Shown: positions 1 to 8,279 of the stretch, in pieces
How the letters are laid out: each line of letters begins with the position of its first letter
Numbering within the stretch: position 1 is the first letter of the stretch
Origin: HIMB114 sp008638005
Lineage (GTDB): Bacteria; Pseudomonadota; Alphaproteobacteria; Pelagibacterales; Pelagibacteraceae
Reading direction: 5' to 3'
DNA length: 64,000 bases
NCBI GenBank assembly: GCA_032681305.1
Contig: CP136340.1
Coordinates: forward strand, 682,001 to 746,000
Made by a program: the position numbers and the translations under genes
The notes under the pieces: model-generated
Told to the model about the DNA's origin: nothing
Database searches by the model: none
Seen by the model: only the letters and a program-made list of their open reading frames with translations

Positions 1-1892
1 GCATATTATTAGTTTTTTGGCTAAGTTCTATTGCAATAGGTTGGAGCTTTAAACGTTCTGATTATAATGTGTCTCAATTTTTAATTGGTGGAAGAAAAAT
101 AAGTTTTTTTATTTTCATCTTTGCTGTCTCGTCAATTTTCATCACAAATATTAATTTCTTAAGCCAACCTAGCTTGAACCTTGATATTGGTTTTATGGGA
201 TCATACCTCGCATTTACCATTATTATTATTTCTATAGCGAGCATTTTTTTTCTAAAAAGACAATGGGTCCTTGGTAAAAGATTTGGCTACATCACAGCTA
301 GTGAAATGTATTGTGATTATTTTAAAGGCAAAACCCTTCATTACATTATAACTTTTATTTCAATCCTATTTGTTATTCCTTTCGTTGGACTTCAACTTTT
401 CTTAGGCGGTAAGCTTCTTAGTCTTGCTACTGATAATTTATTAAATCCTATTCTATCATCTTGGGTATTTGGTTTAGTAATTTGTACATATGCTGCTCTG
501 GGTGGAATGAAATCTGTTGCCTATAATAATGCAATTAAATTTATTATCATTCTTTTTGGTTTAGTTATCTTGGGTCTTATCTCGTATAACCTTACAGGTG
601 GTCTTGCTTCTTTAAATCAAGCTTTAGCAAAACTATCCTTATTAAAAGAGAGTAATGCCGATAACACATTGTCACTCTTTTATATTCCAGAAATTATCAG
701 CATAAAATCAGGTTATAGTTTTGAAGGTGAAAAAATATATTGGACTGGCACATTATTATTTACTTTTATTTTATCGACAATTGGTGTTTTTTCTTCTCCC
801 GCTTTTACCATGTGGTGTTTTTCAAGTGAGAGCCCTCGACCTTTTGCGGGTCAACAAGTCTGGACGACAACTTTTTTTGTTGGTTTTGTTTTAATATTCT
901 TTGTAACTTTTCTAGGAATAAGTGGGCATATGCTTGGATCGAATTCTGTTGTAAATGATGCGGGAATTAGCATCTCAAAATTTTTATCTGAAACGATTGA
1001 TAAATCTCTTTCATCTATGAATTTATTTTCAAGTTATGGTTTAGCCATCAAGGAAACTTCGCCATGGTTATTTGCAATTTTAGTAGTTAGCGCATTAGCA
1101 ATATTTCAATCAACTGCAGCAGCATTTATTTCAACAACTGCAGGTATTTTTTCTAGAGATATTTATAAAAAAATTTTTAATCCAAAAGCTTCTTTTGAAA
1201 ACCAAATATTGATCACAAGGCTCTCTGTTGTTTTGATCGTAATTTTATCTTTAGGTCTCATAACCTTTGCTGGAAAAATTATTTGGTTACTCAATAATTT
1301 TTCAATCTCATTAGCCTTTCAAATGCTTATACCATTAATCGCAATTTGTTATTTTCCATGGTTTACCAAAAATGGAATTATTGCAGGTTTAGTAGGTGGT
1401 TTTTTTATTTTAATTCTTACTGATCCCGTTGGACATTTGTTATTAAATCAATTTTTACCGTGGGGGCCATGGCCACTTACAATTCATTCTTCCTTTTGGG
1501 CGATTATTGTAAATTTAGGATTAGCAATTGGAGTATCCTATATAAAACAAAACCCAATTGATCGTGCACATCGTCAAAAATACTTTGACTACATCGATGA
1601 TCAGGCTGGAATACCTATAAGTAACCGATATCTTATTCCTGCCGCTTTAGCGCTTGGTATCTTTTTAATATTTTTTGGGTTTGGACCAGGAGCTGTGATT
1701 GGAAATGGACTGTTTGGCTCTCCAGATGATCCAACAACATGGGCATTTGGGTTGCCATCTATTTGGGTTTGGCAGATTTTATTTTGGTCTTTCTTTGTTG
1801 GGTTTACATGGTTCCTTGCTTATAAACTTGGAATGTCAACAGACTCGGATAGGGAAATTATTTCTCTAAATGAAGATTTTGGTGAAAAATAA
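1..1892 (+). CDS. Sodium:solute symporter family protein, 5'-truncated by window edge
   Basis: This is a polytopic inner-membrane protein of the sodium:solute symporter (SSS) family, which couples Na+ entry to uptake of an organic solute. The reading frame is open to the left edge (first full codon at 3), so the true start lies outside the window. The GTG at 69 is inside the conserved segment SDYNVSQFLIGGRK and is not a likely start. At least a dozen hydrophobic segments follow, with the typical SSS stretch AALGGMKSVAYNNAIKF. The C-terminal region ends in two more membrane segments. The substrate cannot be read from sequence. A second SSS transporter lies about 1 kb downstream, so the region carries two non-identical symporters. 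Confidence 0.85.
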   Translation, partial: ILLVFWLSSIAIGWSFKRSDYNVSQFLIGGRKISFFIFIFAVSSIFITNINFLSQPSLNLDIGFMGSYLAFTIIIISIASIFFLKRQWVLGKRFGYITASEMYCDYFKGKTLHYIITFISILFVIPFVGLQLFLGGKLLSLATDNLLNPILSSWVFGLVICTYAALGGMKSVAYNNAIKFIIILFGLVILGLISYNLTGGLASLNQALAKLSLLKESNADNTLSLFYIPEIISIKSGYSFEGEKIYWTGTLLFTFILSTIGVFSSPAFTMWCFSSESPRPFAGQQVWTTTFFVGFVLIFFVTFLGISGHMLGSNSVVNDAGISISKFLSETIDKSLSSMNLFSSYGLAIKETSPWLFAILVVSALAIFQSTAAAFISTTAGIFSRDIYKKIFNPKASFENQILITRLSVVLIVILSLGLITFAGKIIWLLNNFSISLAFQMLIPLIAICYFPWFTKNGIIAGLVGGFFILILTDPVGHLLLNQFLPWGPWPLTIHSSFWAIIVNLGLAIGVSYIKQNPIDRAHRQKYFDYIDDQAGIPISNRYLIPAALALGIFLIFFGFGPGAVIGNGLFGSPDDPTTWAFGLPSIWVWQILFWSFFVGFTWFLAYKLGMSTDSDREIISLNEDFGEK

Positions 1893-1893
1893 A

Positions 1894-2523
1894 CTAAAAA
1901 TCTAATAACTTCGAAAATTCTTTTTCGACATTTTTCCATTTTAAATGGATAGAATTTAAAACGATATTACGATCTTGTTGCTTTAACTCATCTGCAATGG
2001 GTGCCCAGTAATACAAAGCAAGAGAGCTATTTTTAAATGGCTTATTTTGAAAAAAAGATTTTAAATCTGTATCTTGTAATCTTAAATGAAATTCTTTTAT
2101 TTTTTCTTCTAACAAATCTTGTTTCAAGCCTTGAGAAACTTCTAAATCTAAAATTGTTTTATAAAAATTTTCTAATTCAAGATTAGTAAAATCTTTGTGA
2201 TACTTGTTTTCAATTATTGAATGAGCAAATAAGCTAAGGTCTTGCAGGGCAATTGTATAAATATTCCATTTTGCAATATTTAAAGACTCTATAAACTTTT
2301 CATTATCATGCATTTTTACATACAAAGTACCCATTCTTGTTCTGACATACTCATAAAGTGTTTGTTGGGTAACTTTTGCTGATTGGTTTCTAATATATTG
2401 TGTAAGCTCTGTGTTATTTGTAATTTTTTTTGAACTAAATAATGCTGCGATTGGATGCAAAACATACTCTTTTGTTGCCTCAAACCCTTTTTTGATTTCT
2501 TCTAACTTGTTTTTAAAATTCAT
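1894..2523 (-). CDS. Conserved hypothetical alphaproteobacterial protein
   Basis: I do not recognise an assigned function. The protein is about 209 residues, soluble, mostly helical in composition, with no signal peptide. The segment containing RTRMGTLYVKM and SLNIAKWNIYTIALQDLSLF resembles a conserved family often found next to alphaproteobacterial solute symporters. The start is taken at the ATG at 2523 (MNFKNKLEEIKKG), because the upstream in-frame extension to 2571 looks like non-coding translation. It converges on the upstream symporter with only one base between stop codons and diverges from the DUF4212/symporter operon. Confidence 0.7.
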   Translation of the reverse strand: MNFKNKLEEIKKGFEATKEYVLHPIAALFSSKKITNNTELTQYIRNQSAKVTQQTLYEYVRTRMGTLYVKMHDNEKFIESLNIAKWNIYTIALQDLSLFAHSIIENKYHKDFTNLELENFYKTILDLEVSQGLKQDLLEEKIKEFHLRLQDTDLKSFFQNKPFKNSSLALYYWAPIADELKQQDRNIVLNSIHLKWKNVEKEFSKLLDF

Positions 2524-2607
2524 TATTTTTTTAGAGATATATAGTTTTGCAATGCAAAAATATACCACCAAATAATGGTTTTTGACTGAATGTTAAACTA
2601 GATTTTT

Positions 2608-2647
2608 AATACTCAGTAAGTAGTATTCCTCGCTAAGTTATAACTTA
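2608..2647. promoter_or_regulatory. Palindromic region upstream of the symporter operon
   Basis: The 144-base divergent gap holds two inverted repeats. AATACT (2608-2613) pairs with AGTATT (2622-2627) across 8 bases, and TAAGTTATAACTTA (2634-2647) is a perfect 14-base palindrome. The second lies about 20 bases before the start codon at 2668. They look like operator sites for a dimeric regulator or a small RNA hairpin. No regulator is identified, and AT-rich sequence raises the chance of fortuitous palindromes. Confidence 0.35.
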
Positions 2648-2667
2648 ACAAATAAAGGGAGAAAAAT

Positions 2668-2922
2668 ATGGCGAAAAATGCAGAAGCGCATTGGACGAAA
2701 ACGAGATCTCTGATGTTTTTAACATTAGCGATTTGGTTCTTCTTCTCAATCGTTATCTTTATGTTCGGCAGTTCTCTAAACAATGCATCATTTCTTGGAT
2801 ATCCTTTAGCATACTACATGTGTGCACAAGGTTCTTTGGGAGCATTTGTGATCCTAATCTTTTGGTCATCTGGAAAGCAAAACCAGATTGATGAAGAGCA
2901 TGGATATGGGGAGGACGACTAA
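2668..2922 (+). CDS. DUF4212 family symporter small subunit
   Basis: A small membrane protein of 84 residues with two predicted transmembrane helices (about residues 15-35 and 45-66) and an acidic C-terminal tail ending EEHGYGEDD. It matches the DUF4212 family, which is routinely encoded just before VC_2705-type sodium:solute symporters and is thought to be their small subunit. The start is supported by a strong AGGGAG ribosome binding site. Its TAA overlaps the symporter ATG (TAATG at 2920-2924), so the two are translationally coupled. The frame-shifted readings across the same bases are spurious. Confidence 0.9.
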   Translation: MAKNAEAHWTKTRSLMFLTLAIWFFFSIVIFMFGSSLNNASFLGYPLAYYMCAQGSLGAFVILIFWSSGKQNQIDEEHGYGEDD

Positions 2923-4748
2923 TGTTTAAAGGTAACTTCATAGACAACTTACCTAAAATCTACGGAACGTATACCGGAGGATTTTTAGTATTTTGTTTGT
3001 TGATGGCACTATTAGAAGCTAATGGTGTATCAGCAAAAACAATTGGTATCCTATTCTTAGTATTTACCATCGCAATCTACGCATTGATCGGAGTTTTATC
3101 ACGAACAATGCAAGCCGATGCTTACTACGTTGCAGGAAGACAAGTTCCAACCGTATTTAACGGTATGGCGACAGCAGCTGACTGGATGTCAGGTGCATCT
3201 TTCGTAGCAATGGCAGGAGGTATCTTCTACGGTGGATATACTTACATGGCCTTCCTAGTTGGATGGACAGGTGGATATGTTCTTGTATCATCATTGTTAG
3301 CACCATACTTAAGAAAGTTTGGTTGTTATACAGTTCCTGATTTTATTGGAACTCGATATGGTGGAAACCTAGTTAGAGCCTGTGCTGTGTTAGTATTAGT
3401 TTTAGCATCATTCACTTTTGTGACTGCTCAAATTAACGCTACAGGTACAATTGCATCTAGATTCTTAGGAATTCCTTTTGAATTAGGTGTATGGGTTGGA
3501 CTAATAAGTATCTTATTATGTTCTATGCTAGGTGGAATGAGAGCCGTAACTTGGACTCAGGTTGCTCAATATATCGTTCTAATCATAGCTTATTTATTAC
3601 CAATTTTCTGGTTATCAAATAAGTTTGGTTTCGGATTCTTCCCACAATTTATGTTGGGAGATGAAGTAGCTAGATTAGGTGAACTTGAAGCACAATATGG
3701 TCTAGTTAAAAACTCTGCTGCAGACATTAAATCAGCTGGAGTACCGGGTGGATTAAAATCTATCTCTGTATCACACGCTGGCGTGGCTGAAGGCGGAATG
3801 GCTGCTTGGAAATTTATCTCACTTGCAATTTGTATGATGGTAGGAACTGCTTCTTTACCACACATCTTGATGAGATATTTCACTACTCCAAGTGTGAAAT
3901 CAGCTAGAAGATCAGTGGCTTGGTCACTATTCTTTATCTTCTTGTTGTACTTCTCAGCACCAGCTTTAGCGACACTTGCTAAAATCTCAATCTTAGATCC
4001 AAACTTAGCGACTGGTATTATTGGTAAATCAATTACTGATGTACAAGCTATTGGTTGGGTTAAAGAGTGGATTGCGGTGAAACAAGCTTACATAGCTGAC
4101 TTTAACGGTGACGGAATACTTCAATTGAACGAATGGTTCATGAGAGGTGACGTGATCGTTTTAGCTACACCTGAAATGGGAGGATTACCATACGTAATTT
4201 CTGGACTAGTTGCTGCTGGAGGAATGGCGGCTGCAATGTCTACTGCGGATGGATTAATTCTTGCGATTTCTAACGCTCTGTCTCATGACGTTTATTACAA
4301 AATAATAGACCCTAAAGCAGACGTTGCTAAGAGGTTAATCGTAGCTCGTATTCTACTTGTTGTGGTGGGTGCTTTTGGTGCCTACATCGCATCAATGAGA
4401 CTTACAGGAATATTAGGATCAGTAGCCTGGGCATTTGACTTTGCAATGTCAGGACTATTCTTCCCATTAGTTCTTGGAGTATGGTGGAAGAGAGCAACCA
4501 GACAAGGTGCAGCAGCAGGAATGTTACTTGGACTTGCAGCTGGGACAGCGTACTTAGTTTACGTAGCCCCTGCGTTCATGGGTAATACTCCATGGCTTGG
4601 AATTGACCACTTAAGATTTGGTCTAATCGGTGCACCAGTTTGCTTAATTACGATGGTTGTAGTGAGTTTAATGACTCCTGAGCCAGACGCAAAAACGCAA
4701 GCTATGGTCGATGATGTGAGAATACCTTCAGGAAAAACTATCCTATAG
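2922..4748 (+). CDS. Sodium:solute symporter, VC_2705/ActP-like subfamily
   Basis: A 608-residue SSS transporter with roughly 13 membrane segments, related to the acetate permease ActP. Family signatures include DAYYVAGRQVP near the N terminus and GGMAAAMSTADGLILAISNALSHD in the core (residues given in two pieces: GGMAAAMSTADG and LILAISNALSHD). An EF-hand-like loop, DFNGDGILQLNE, occupies residues 393-404. A strong ribosome binding site GGGGAGG lies at 2908-2914 inside the upstream subunit gene. Codons are visibly richer in ATC, TTC, TAC and GGA than in neighbours, which suggests high expression. The substrate is probably a short-chain carboxylate, but that is family inference only. Confidence 0.9.
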   Translation: MFKGNFIDNLPKIYGTYTGGFLVFCLLMALLEANGVSAKTIGILFLVFTIAIYALIGVLSRTMQADAYYVAGRQVPTVFNGMATAADWMSGASFVAMAGGIFYGGYTYMAFLVGWTGGYVLVSSLLAPYLRKFGCYTVPDFIGTRYGGNLVRACAVLVLVLASFTFVTAQINATGTIASRFLGIPFELGVWVGLISILLCSMLGGMRAVTWTQVAQYIVLIIAYLLPIFWLSNKFGFGFFPQFMLGDEVARLGELEAQYGLVKNSAADIKSAGVPGGLKSISVSHAGVAEGGMAAWKFISLAICMMVGTASLPHILMRYFTTPSVKSARRSVAWSLFFIFLLYFSAPALATLAKISILDPNLATGIIGKSITDVQAIGWVKEWIAVKQAYIADFNGDGILQLNEWFMRGDVIVLATPEMGGLPYVISGLVAAGGMAAAMSTADGLILAISNALSHDVYYKIIDPKADVAKRLIVARILLVVVGAFGAYIASMRLTGILGSVAWAFDFAMSGLFFPLVLGVWWKRATRQGAAAGMLLGLAAGTAYLVYVAPAFMGNTPWLGIDHLRFGLIGAPVCLITMVVVSLMTPEPDAKTQAMVDDVRIPSGKTIL

Positions 4749-4777
4749 GTAATTCACACTAACTTAACTATTTATCT

Positions 4778-4807
4778 CACGGGCGATATTTTATAATATC
4801 GCCCGTG
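4778..4807 (+). terminator. Strong hairpin after the symporter gene
   Basis: A perfect 13-bp inverted repeat, CACGGGCGATATT / AATATCGCCCGTG, with a 4-base loop TTAT, is followed by TTATTTT. It is the most GC-rich palindrome in the neighbourhood and lies 30 bases after the symporter stop. It fits an intrinsic terminator or a 3' mRNA-stabilising hairpin. The next start codon is only 10 bases beyond the stem. Confidence 0.75.
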
Positions 4808-4817
4808 TTATTTTAAA

Positions 4818-5150
4818 ATGTCTCCAACGATAATCATTATAGACTATATTCTCGGTTTAATTATGTGGACCTTAATTGGTCGTGTAGCAATGAACATCTT
4901 TCAAAAAGAAGATAGTAACTTCTTTTTTATGAAAGTATTTGTTCAGTTGACAGATCCGTTTATTCGAATGTTTAAACTTGTGACTCCAACTTTTTTGGTA
5001 AAACCATTAGTTCCTCTTTATGTGGCTTGGTTTTTTTACATGTTTAGATTTTATGTTATGCCCTACCTCTTAGGATATTCTGTTATGGGGATGTTATCTT
5101 TTCCTTTAGAAAGTGAAATTGCAAGATCACTAACTAATCTTTTTAAATAA
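4818..5150 (+). CDS. YggT-like small integral membrane protein
   Basis: A 110-residue membrane protein with two to three hydrophobic segments. The pattern LGLIMWTLIGRVAMNIF followed by QLTDPFIRMFKLVTP resembles YggT-family proteins, which have the form of a membrane helix, a short polar loop and 'TEPILRP'. The family has been linked to envelope processes, but no biochemical role is established. The start codon lies 10 bases after the upstream terminator-like hairpin and has no visible Shine-Dalgarno sequence. It abuts the convergent exonuclease gene with no gap. Confidence 0.6.
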   Translation: MSPTIIIIDYILGLIMWTLIGRVAMNIFQKEDSNFFFMKVFVQLTDPFIRMFKLVTPTFLVKPLVPLYVAWFFYMFRFYVMPYLLGYSVMGMLSFPLESEIARSLTNLFK

Positions 5151-5822
5151 TTATCTATTTATAGTTTTATTTAATAAAACCTTTTGACCTAGTTTCGAAA
5201 TATTTAAAATTTCTTTAACATTTTTTACCTTAGATTTTTTTAATAAATGAATAAATAATCTAGCAGTAATAATAGAGTCACCTAAAGAAGAATGTCTTAA
5301 TTTATCATGATGTGAAATATCTAATTGATTACAAAGTTCAGATAATTCATAAGTTTCTAACTCTGGATAAACGCCGGCAGCAAAAAAAACTGTGTCTAAT
5401 TTCACAGCCTCTCGAATTCGACTTTCAAGCTGAGTGTGAGCTAAGTTGCTGATTAAAAAATTACAGTCAAATTTAACATTATGGGCTACTAAAACCGATC
5501 TTTTCAAAAAGGCTCTAATTTTCTCTTCTAACTCATAAATATTTGGTTTCCCTCTCACCATTCGATTGGATATATGATGAATTTGCTCGTTTTCAGGCTT
5601 AATCTCGACCATGGGATCACAAAATTCATCGAGTTGATCATCTTTTATAATTCCAAAATTTTTCACTTTGACACCTGAGACAGATAAAATTTTGTCTCCT
5701 TTGTTATATTCTAATCCTGTAGTTTCAGTATCGAATACAGAAAATGTAACGTCAGAAATATTAATTTTATTAACAAACTCTAAATTAATTATTTTTTTAA
5801 AAGGACTAAAAATATTCTTCAC
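5151..5822 (-). CDS. DEDDh 3'-5' exonuclease, DnaQ-like (partner of CBS-nucleotidyltransferase)
   Basis: A 223-residue exonuclease of the DnaQ/RNase T superfamily. The ExoI motif FDTETTGLEY supplies the catalytic D and E, LVAHNVKFDCNFL is ExoII, and HSSLGDSIITARL supplies the ExoIII His and Asp. It is distinct from the replicative epsilon subunit gene at 17161. It overlaps the upstream CBS-nucleotidyltransferase gene by 17 bases (5806-5822), so translation is probably coupled. Similar exonuclease/CBS-nucleotidyltransferase pairs accompany VC_2705-type symporters in other proteobacteria. The substrate is unknown. Confidence 0.85.
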   Translation of the reverse strand: MKNIFSPFKKIINLEFVNKINISDVTFSVFDTETTGLEYNKGDKILSVSGVKVKNFGIIKDDQLDEFCDPMVEIKPENEQIHHISNRMVRGKPNIYELEEKIRAFLKRSVLVAHNVKFDCNFLISNLAHTQLESRIREAVKLDTVFFAAGVYPELETYELSELCNQLDISHHDKLRHSSLGDSIITARLFIHLLKKSKVKNVKEILNISKLGQKVLLNKTINR

Positions 5823-7263
5823 TAAAATCTACCCTAACCTTATCTTTAAGTTTTTGTATTCTTTTTAAATACATTTTTAATATTCTGACTTCTCTATCTG
5901 TTAGTTTATAAACATCGATATAATTTCGAACTGATAAGTTTTGTTTAGCTCTTTCAGATTGGTTTCTAAGTAAAATTAGTGACAAAAACTTATGAGCATT
6001 ACTAAAAAAATCAAATTCATTTTCTGTAAAAACATTCAAAACTTTAAGTCTTTCTAATCGTTCTTGAGTAGAAATTTCATCAATCTGATATCTTATTGCG
6101 TAAAGTCTTATGGACTCTACTAGCGGGAGTGTTCCTGTATGTTTTAAATTAAACAATCCTTTATTTTCATCATCGTTTTTTTCTAAAATAAAATTTCCAA
6201 ATAAACCGAGTCCTGCATCGGAATTTTCTTCATTCTTATACATAAATTTTTGAAGATACTTGTTATCTAAAACATGTAATAAAAACTTTCTTAAATCATC
6301 TGCTAAAGTTGGATCACCATAAACTGATCTAAAATCATATAACATCTCAATATAGCGCATTGATTGTTGAGATAAATTTTTTGTCCAATCTTCAATTTGA
6401 TTTTTCCAACCTTGAAGATTGTGTCGCCACAAAGGATTGGATGCCATTAGATCACCTTTACAAAATGGAATTCCACAATCATCTAAAGTTTTCGTAAAAT
6501 GTTTTGATAATTGTTCAAAATATTGATCTGCTTCTTTTGTTTCTTCTCCTAAATAAATTATTCCATTATCTTGATCTGGGTGTAAAAAACTTTCCATTCT
6601 CCCTCCAGAACCCATAGTAATGACTGAAAATTTTGGAGGCTTAAAACCTTTAAACTGACTCGATATTTCTTTCTTAGCAATCGATACCGATCGTAAATAA
6701 ATTAAATTATTTAAGAAACTTAACAAATAAGCAATATCAAGTGGCGCAACACTTTGTTCGAGTAAATTTTCAACTAATATCGGCTGATATTTTTTAATAT
6801 TTATTAATCCTTGAACATCATTTTCATCTTGAGTTAATGAATCAATTTGAGACATGGTGGTCCCAAGCTCTGCTGACAAAGCATCTGATAAATTTAAAAC
6901 TCCAATCACGCGTTTCCTTGAATTTAAAACAGGAATATGTGAAAAGTTATTTTTTCGCATTATACCCACTGCATGAAATAACAAGTCATCACCCCCAACA
7001 TAAATCACTGGTGAAGACATAATGCTTTCAATTTTTGTTTCTTTGGAAAATTCTGTAACAAATTTTTTAAAGATATCTTTTAAGGTAACAATTCCTATAA
7101 TTTTACATTTTTCGTTATTAACAAGTATGGTTTCTTTATTTTGATCTACAGCTTTTTTAACTGTTTCTATAACCGTCTCATTTTGATTAACGCAAAGGTA
7201 ATTGGACGATATGTAATCACTGGTTTTTTTAATAAATAATTCAATAGTTTTTTTTGTTTTCAT
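5806..7263 (-). CDS. CBS domain protein with DUF294 nucleotidyltransferase-like domain
   Basis: This 485-residue protein has two CBS repeats at about residues 20-135, which in this family usually bind adenine nucleotides. A nucleotidyltransferase-like domain follows, with GSGGR at 218-222 and DQD at 230-232, the signature of GlnD-type enzymes. A C-terminal DUF294_C helical domain completes it. The catalytic acidic pair is intact, so it may modify a protein or nucleotide. It lacks the cyclic-nucleotide-binding domain found in longer relatives. It is encoded with the DEDD exonuclease downstream of a symporter, which suggests a regulatory module, but the target is unknown. Confidence 0.85.
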   Translation of the reverse strand: MKTKKTIELFIKKTSDYISSNYLCVNQNETVIETVKKAVDQNKETILVNNEKCKIIGIVTLKDIFKKFVTEFSKETKIESIMSSPVIYVGGDDLLFHAVGIMRKNNFSHIPVLNSRKRVIGVLNLSDALSAELGTTMSQIDSLTQDENDVQGLINIKKYQPILVENLLEQSVAPLDIAYLLSFLNNLIYLRSVSIAKKEISSQFKGFKPPKFSVITMGSGGRMESFLHPDQDNGIIYLGEETKEADQYFEQLSKHFTKTLDDCGIPFCKGDLMASNPLWRHNLQGWKNQIEDWTKNLSQQSMRYIEMLYDFRSVYGDPTLADDLRKFLLHVLDNKYLQKFMYKNEENSDAGLGLFGNFILEKNDDENKGLFNLKHTGTLPLVESIRLYAIRYQIDEISTQERLERLKVLNVFTENEFDFFSNAHKFLSLILLRNQSERAKQNLSVRNYIDVYKLTDREVRILKMYLKRIQKLKDKVRVDFSEEYF

Positions 7264-7286
7264 TTCGTATTAGAATTGGCTTTCAA

Positions 7287-7580
7287 ATGATAAAAATTTT
7301 ATTTAGTATTTTTGTATTAATTTTAATTATTAGGTTCATTAAAAAAAATATTCTTAAATCAGGTTATATAGATAATAGATTGAATTCAAATAATTATTGG
7401 ATGTTATCTTATGATTTTAAAAATAATCCTGAAAAAAATAAAGAAATAGTCTTAATAAAATCTAAACACTTCCGCGATAAATTGATCATGATTTATTATT
7501 CACTGCATGTATGCTTGTTTATTGCTACCTGTATGCTTTTTACAGTTTTAATCGATGTAATATTAGCTAGCGGTTCTTAA
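7287..7580 (+). CDS. Small hypothetical membrane protein
   Basis: I do not recognise this 97-residue protein. It has an N-terminal hydrophobic helix (MIKILFSIFVLILIIRFI), a basic and polar middle, and a second hydrophobic stretch near the C terminus (about residues 70-94). The ATG at 7287 is chosen because the in-frame ATG at 7254 would overlap the divergent CBS-nucleotidyltransferase gene and adds a basic, non-hydrophobic leader. It precedes rpe by 41 bases on the same strand. Confidence 0.55.
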   Translation: MIKILFSIFVLILIIRFIKKNILKSGYIDNRLNSNNYWMLSYDFKNNPEKNKEIVLIKSKHFRDKLIMIYYSLHVCLFIATCMLFTVLIDVILASGS

Positions 7581-7621
7581 AAAGAATTTTTCAATTTTTA
7601 AAAATAAGCTAAAAGATAATT

Positions 7622-8278
7622 ATGAATCAAATCAAAATTTCACCGTCAATTTTATCTTGTGACTTTAGTGAAATTGGAAACGAAATAGAAAAATTAAATA
7701 ACTCTGGAGCAGATTTGATACATATTGATGTTATGGATGGTCATTTCGTACCTAATCTAACTTTTGGGCCTCCTGTTATTAAAAAAATAAGAAAATGTTC
7801 AAAACTACCCTTCGATGTTCACTTGATGATTTCTCCTGTTGAAAAATATATTCAAAATTATGCTGAAGCAGGTGCAGATATTATAACCATTCACCCTGAA
7901 GCGACTGATAATTTATCAAGATCAATTGATGTTATAAAATCATTTTCTAAAAAAGTTGGCGTATCGCTAAATCCTGAAACACCAGTGAGTATACTTGACG
8001 ATGTATTAAATAAAATTGATCTAATCTTAATTATGAGTGTTCATCCTGGTTTTGCAGGACAAAAATTTATTCCAGAGGTTTTGGATAAAGTTAAGTTTTT
8101 TAGAGAAAAAATTGATAATGAAAAACTAAATATTGATATTGAAATTGATGGAGGGATTAATTTTGAAACCGCTCCTCTAGCCATAAAAGCTGGGGCTAAT
8201 ATTCTCGTATCAGGTACCACCGTATTTGATGGTGGAAATAGTATTTGTGAAAATATAGAAAAATTAAGAAAACATTAA
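7622..8278 (+). CDS. rpe: Ribulose-phosphate 3-epimerase
   Basis: Interconverts ribulose 5-phosphate and xylulose 5-phosphate in the pentose phosphate pathway. It is a 218-residue TIM barrel of full length. Landmarks are SPSILSCDF at the N terminus, HIDVMDGHFVPNLTFGP with the metal ligands, the DVHLM strand, MSVHPGFAGQKF, and DGGI near the phosphate-binding end. It is followed one base later by the heparinase-family gene and then purH, a common alphaproteobacterial arrangement. Confidence 0.95.
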   Translation: MNQIKISPSILSCDFSEIGNEIEKLNNSGADLIHIDVMDGHFVPNLTFGPPVIKKIRKCSKLPFDVHLMISPVEKYIQNYAEAGADIITIHPEATDNLSRSIDVIKSFSKKVGVSLNPETPVSILDDVLNKIDLILIMSVHPGFAGQKFIPEVLDKVKFFREKIDNEKLNIDIEIDGGINFETAPLAIKAGANILVSGTTVFDGGNSICENIEKLRKH

Positions 8279-8279
8279 A

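Noticed and set aside
69..71. GTG start for the first symporter
   Set aside because: The upstream frame is open and encodes membrane sequence plus conserved SDYNVSQ, so the gene starts outside the window.
2691..2947. Overlapping frames within the DUF4212 gene
   Set aside because: They are shifted or antisense readings of a family-supported gene with a strong ribosome binding site in the correct frame.
3590..3883. Antisense open frame within the symporter gene
   Set aside because: Opposes a well-conserved transporter gene and shows no recognisable domain or independent start signals.
4077..4084. GTGAAACA, a parS half-site in the symporter gene
   Set aside because: The left half does not match TGTTTCAC, so the palindrome is absent; it is probably a chance octamer.
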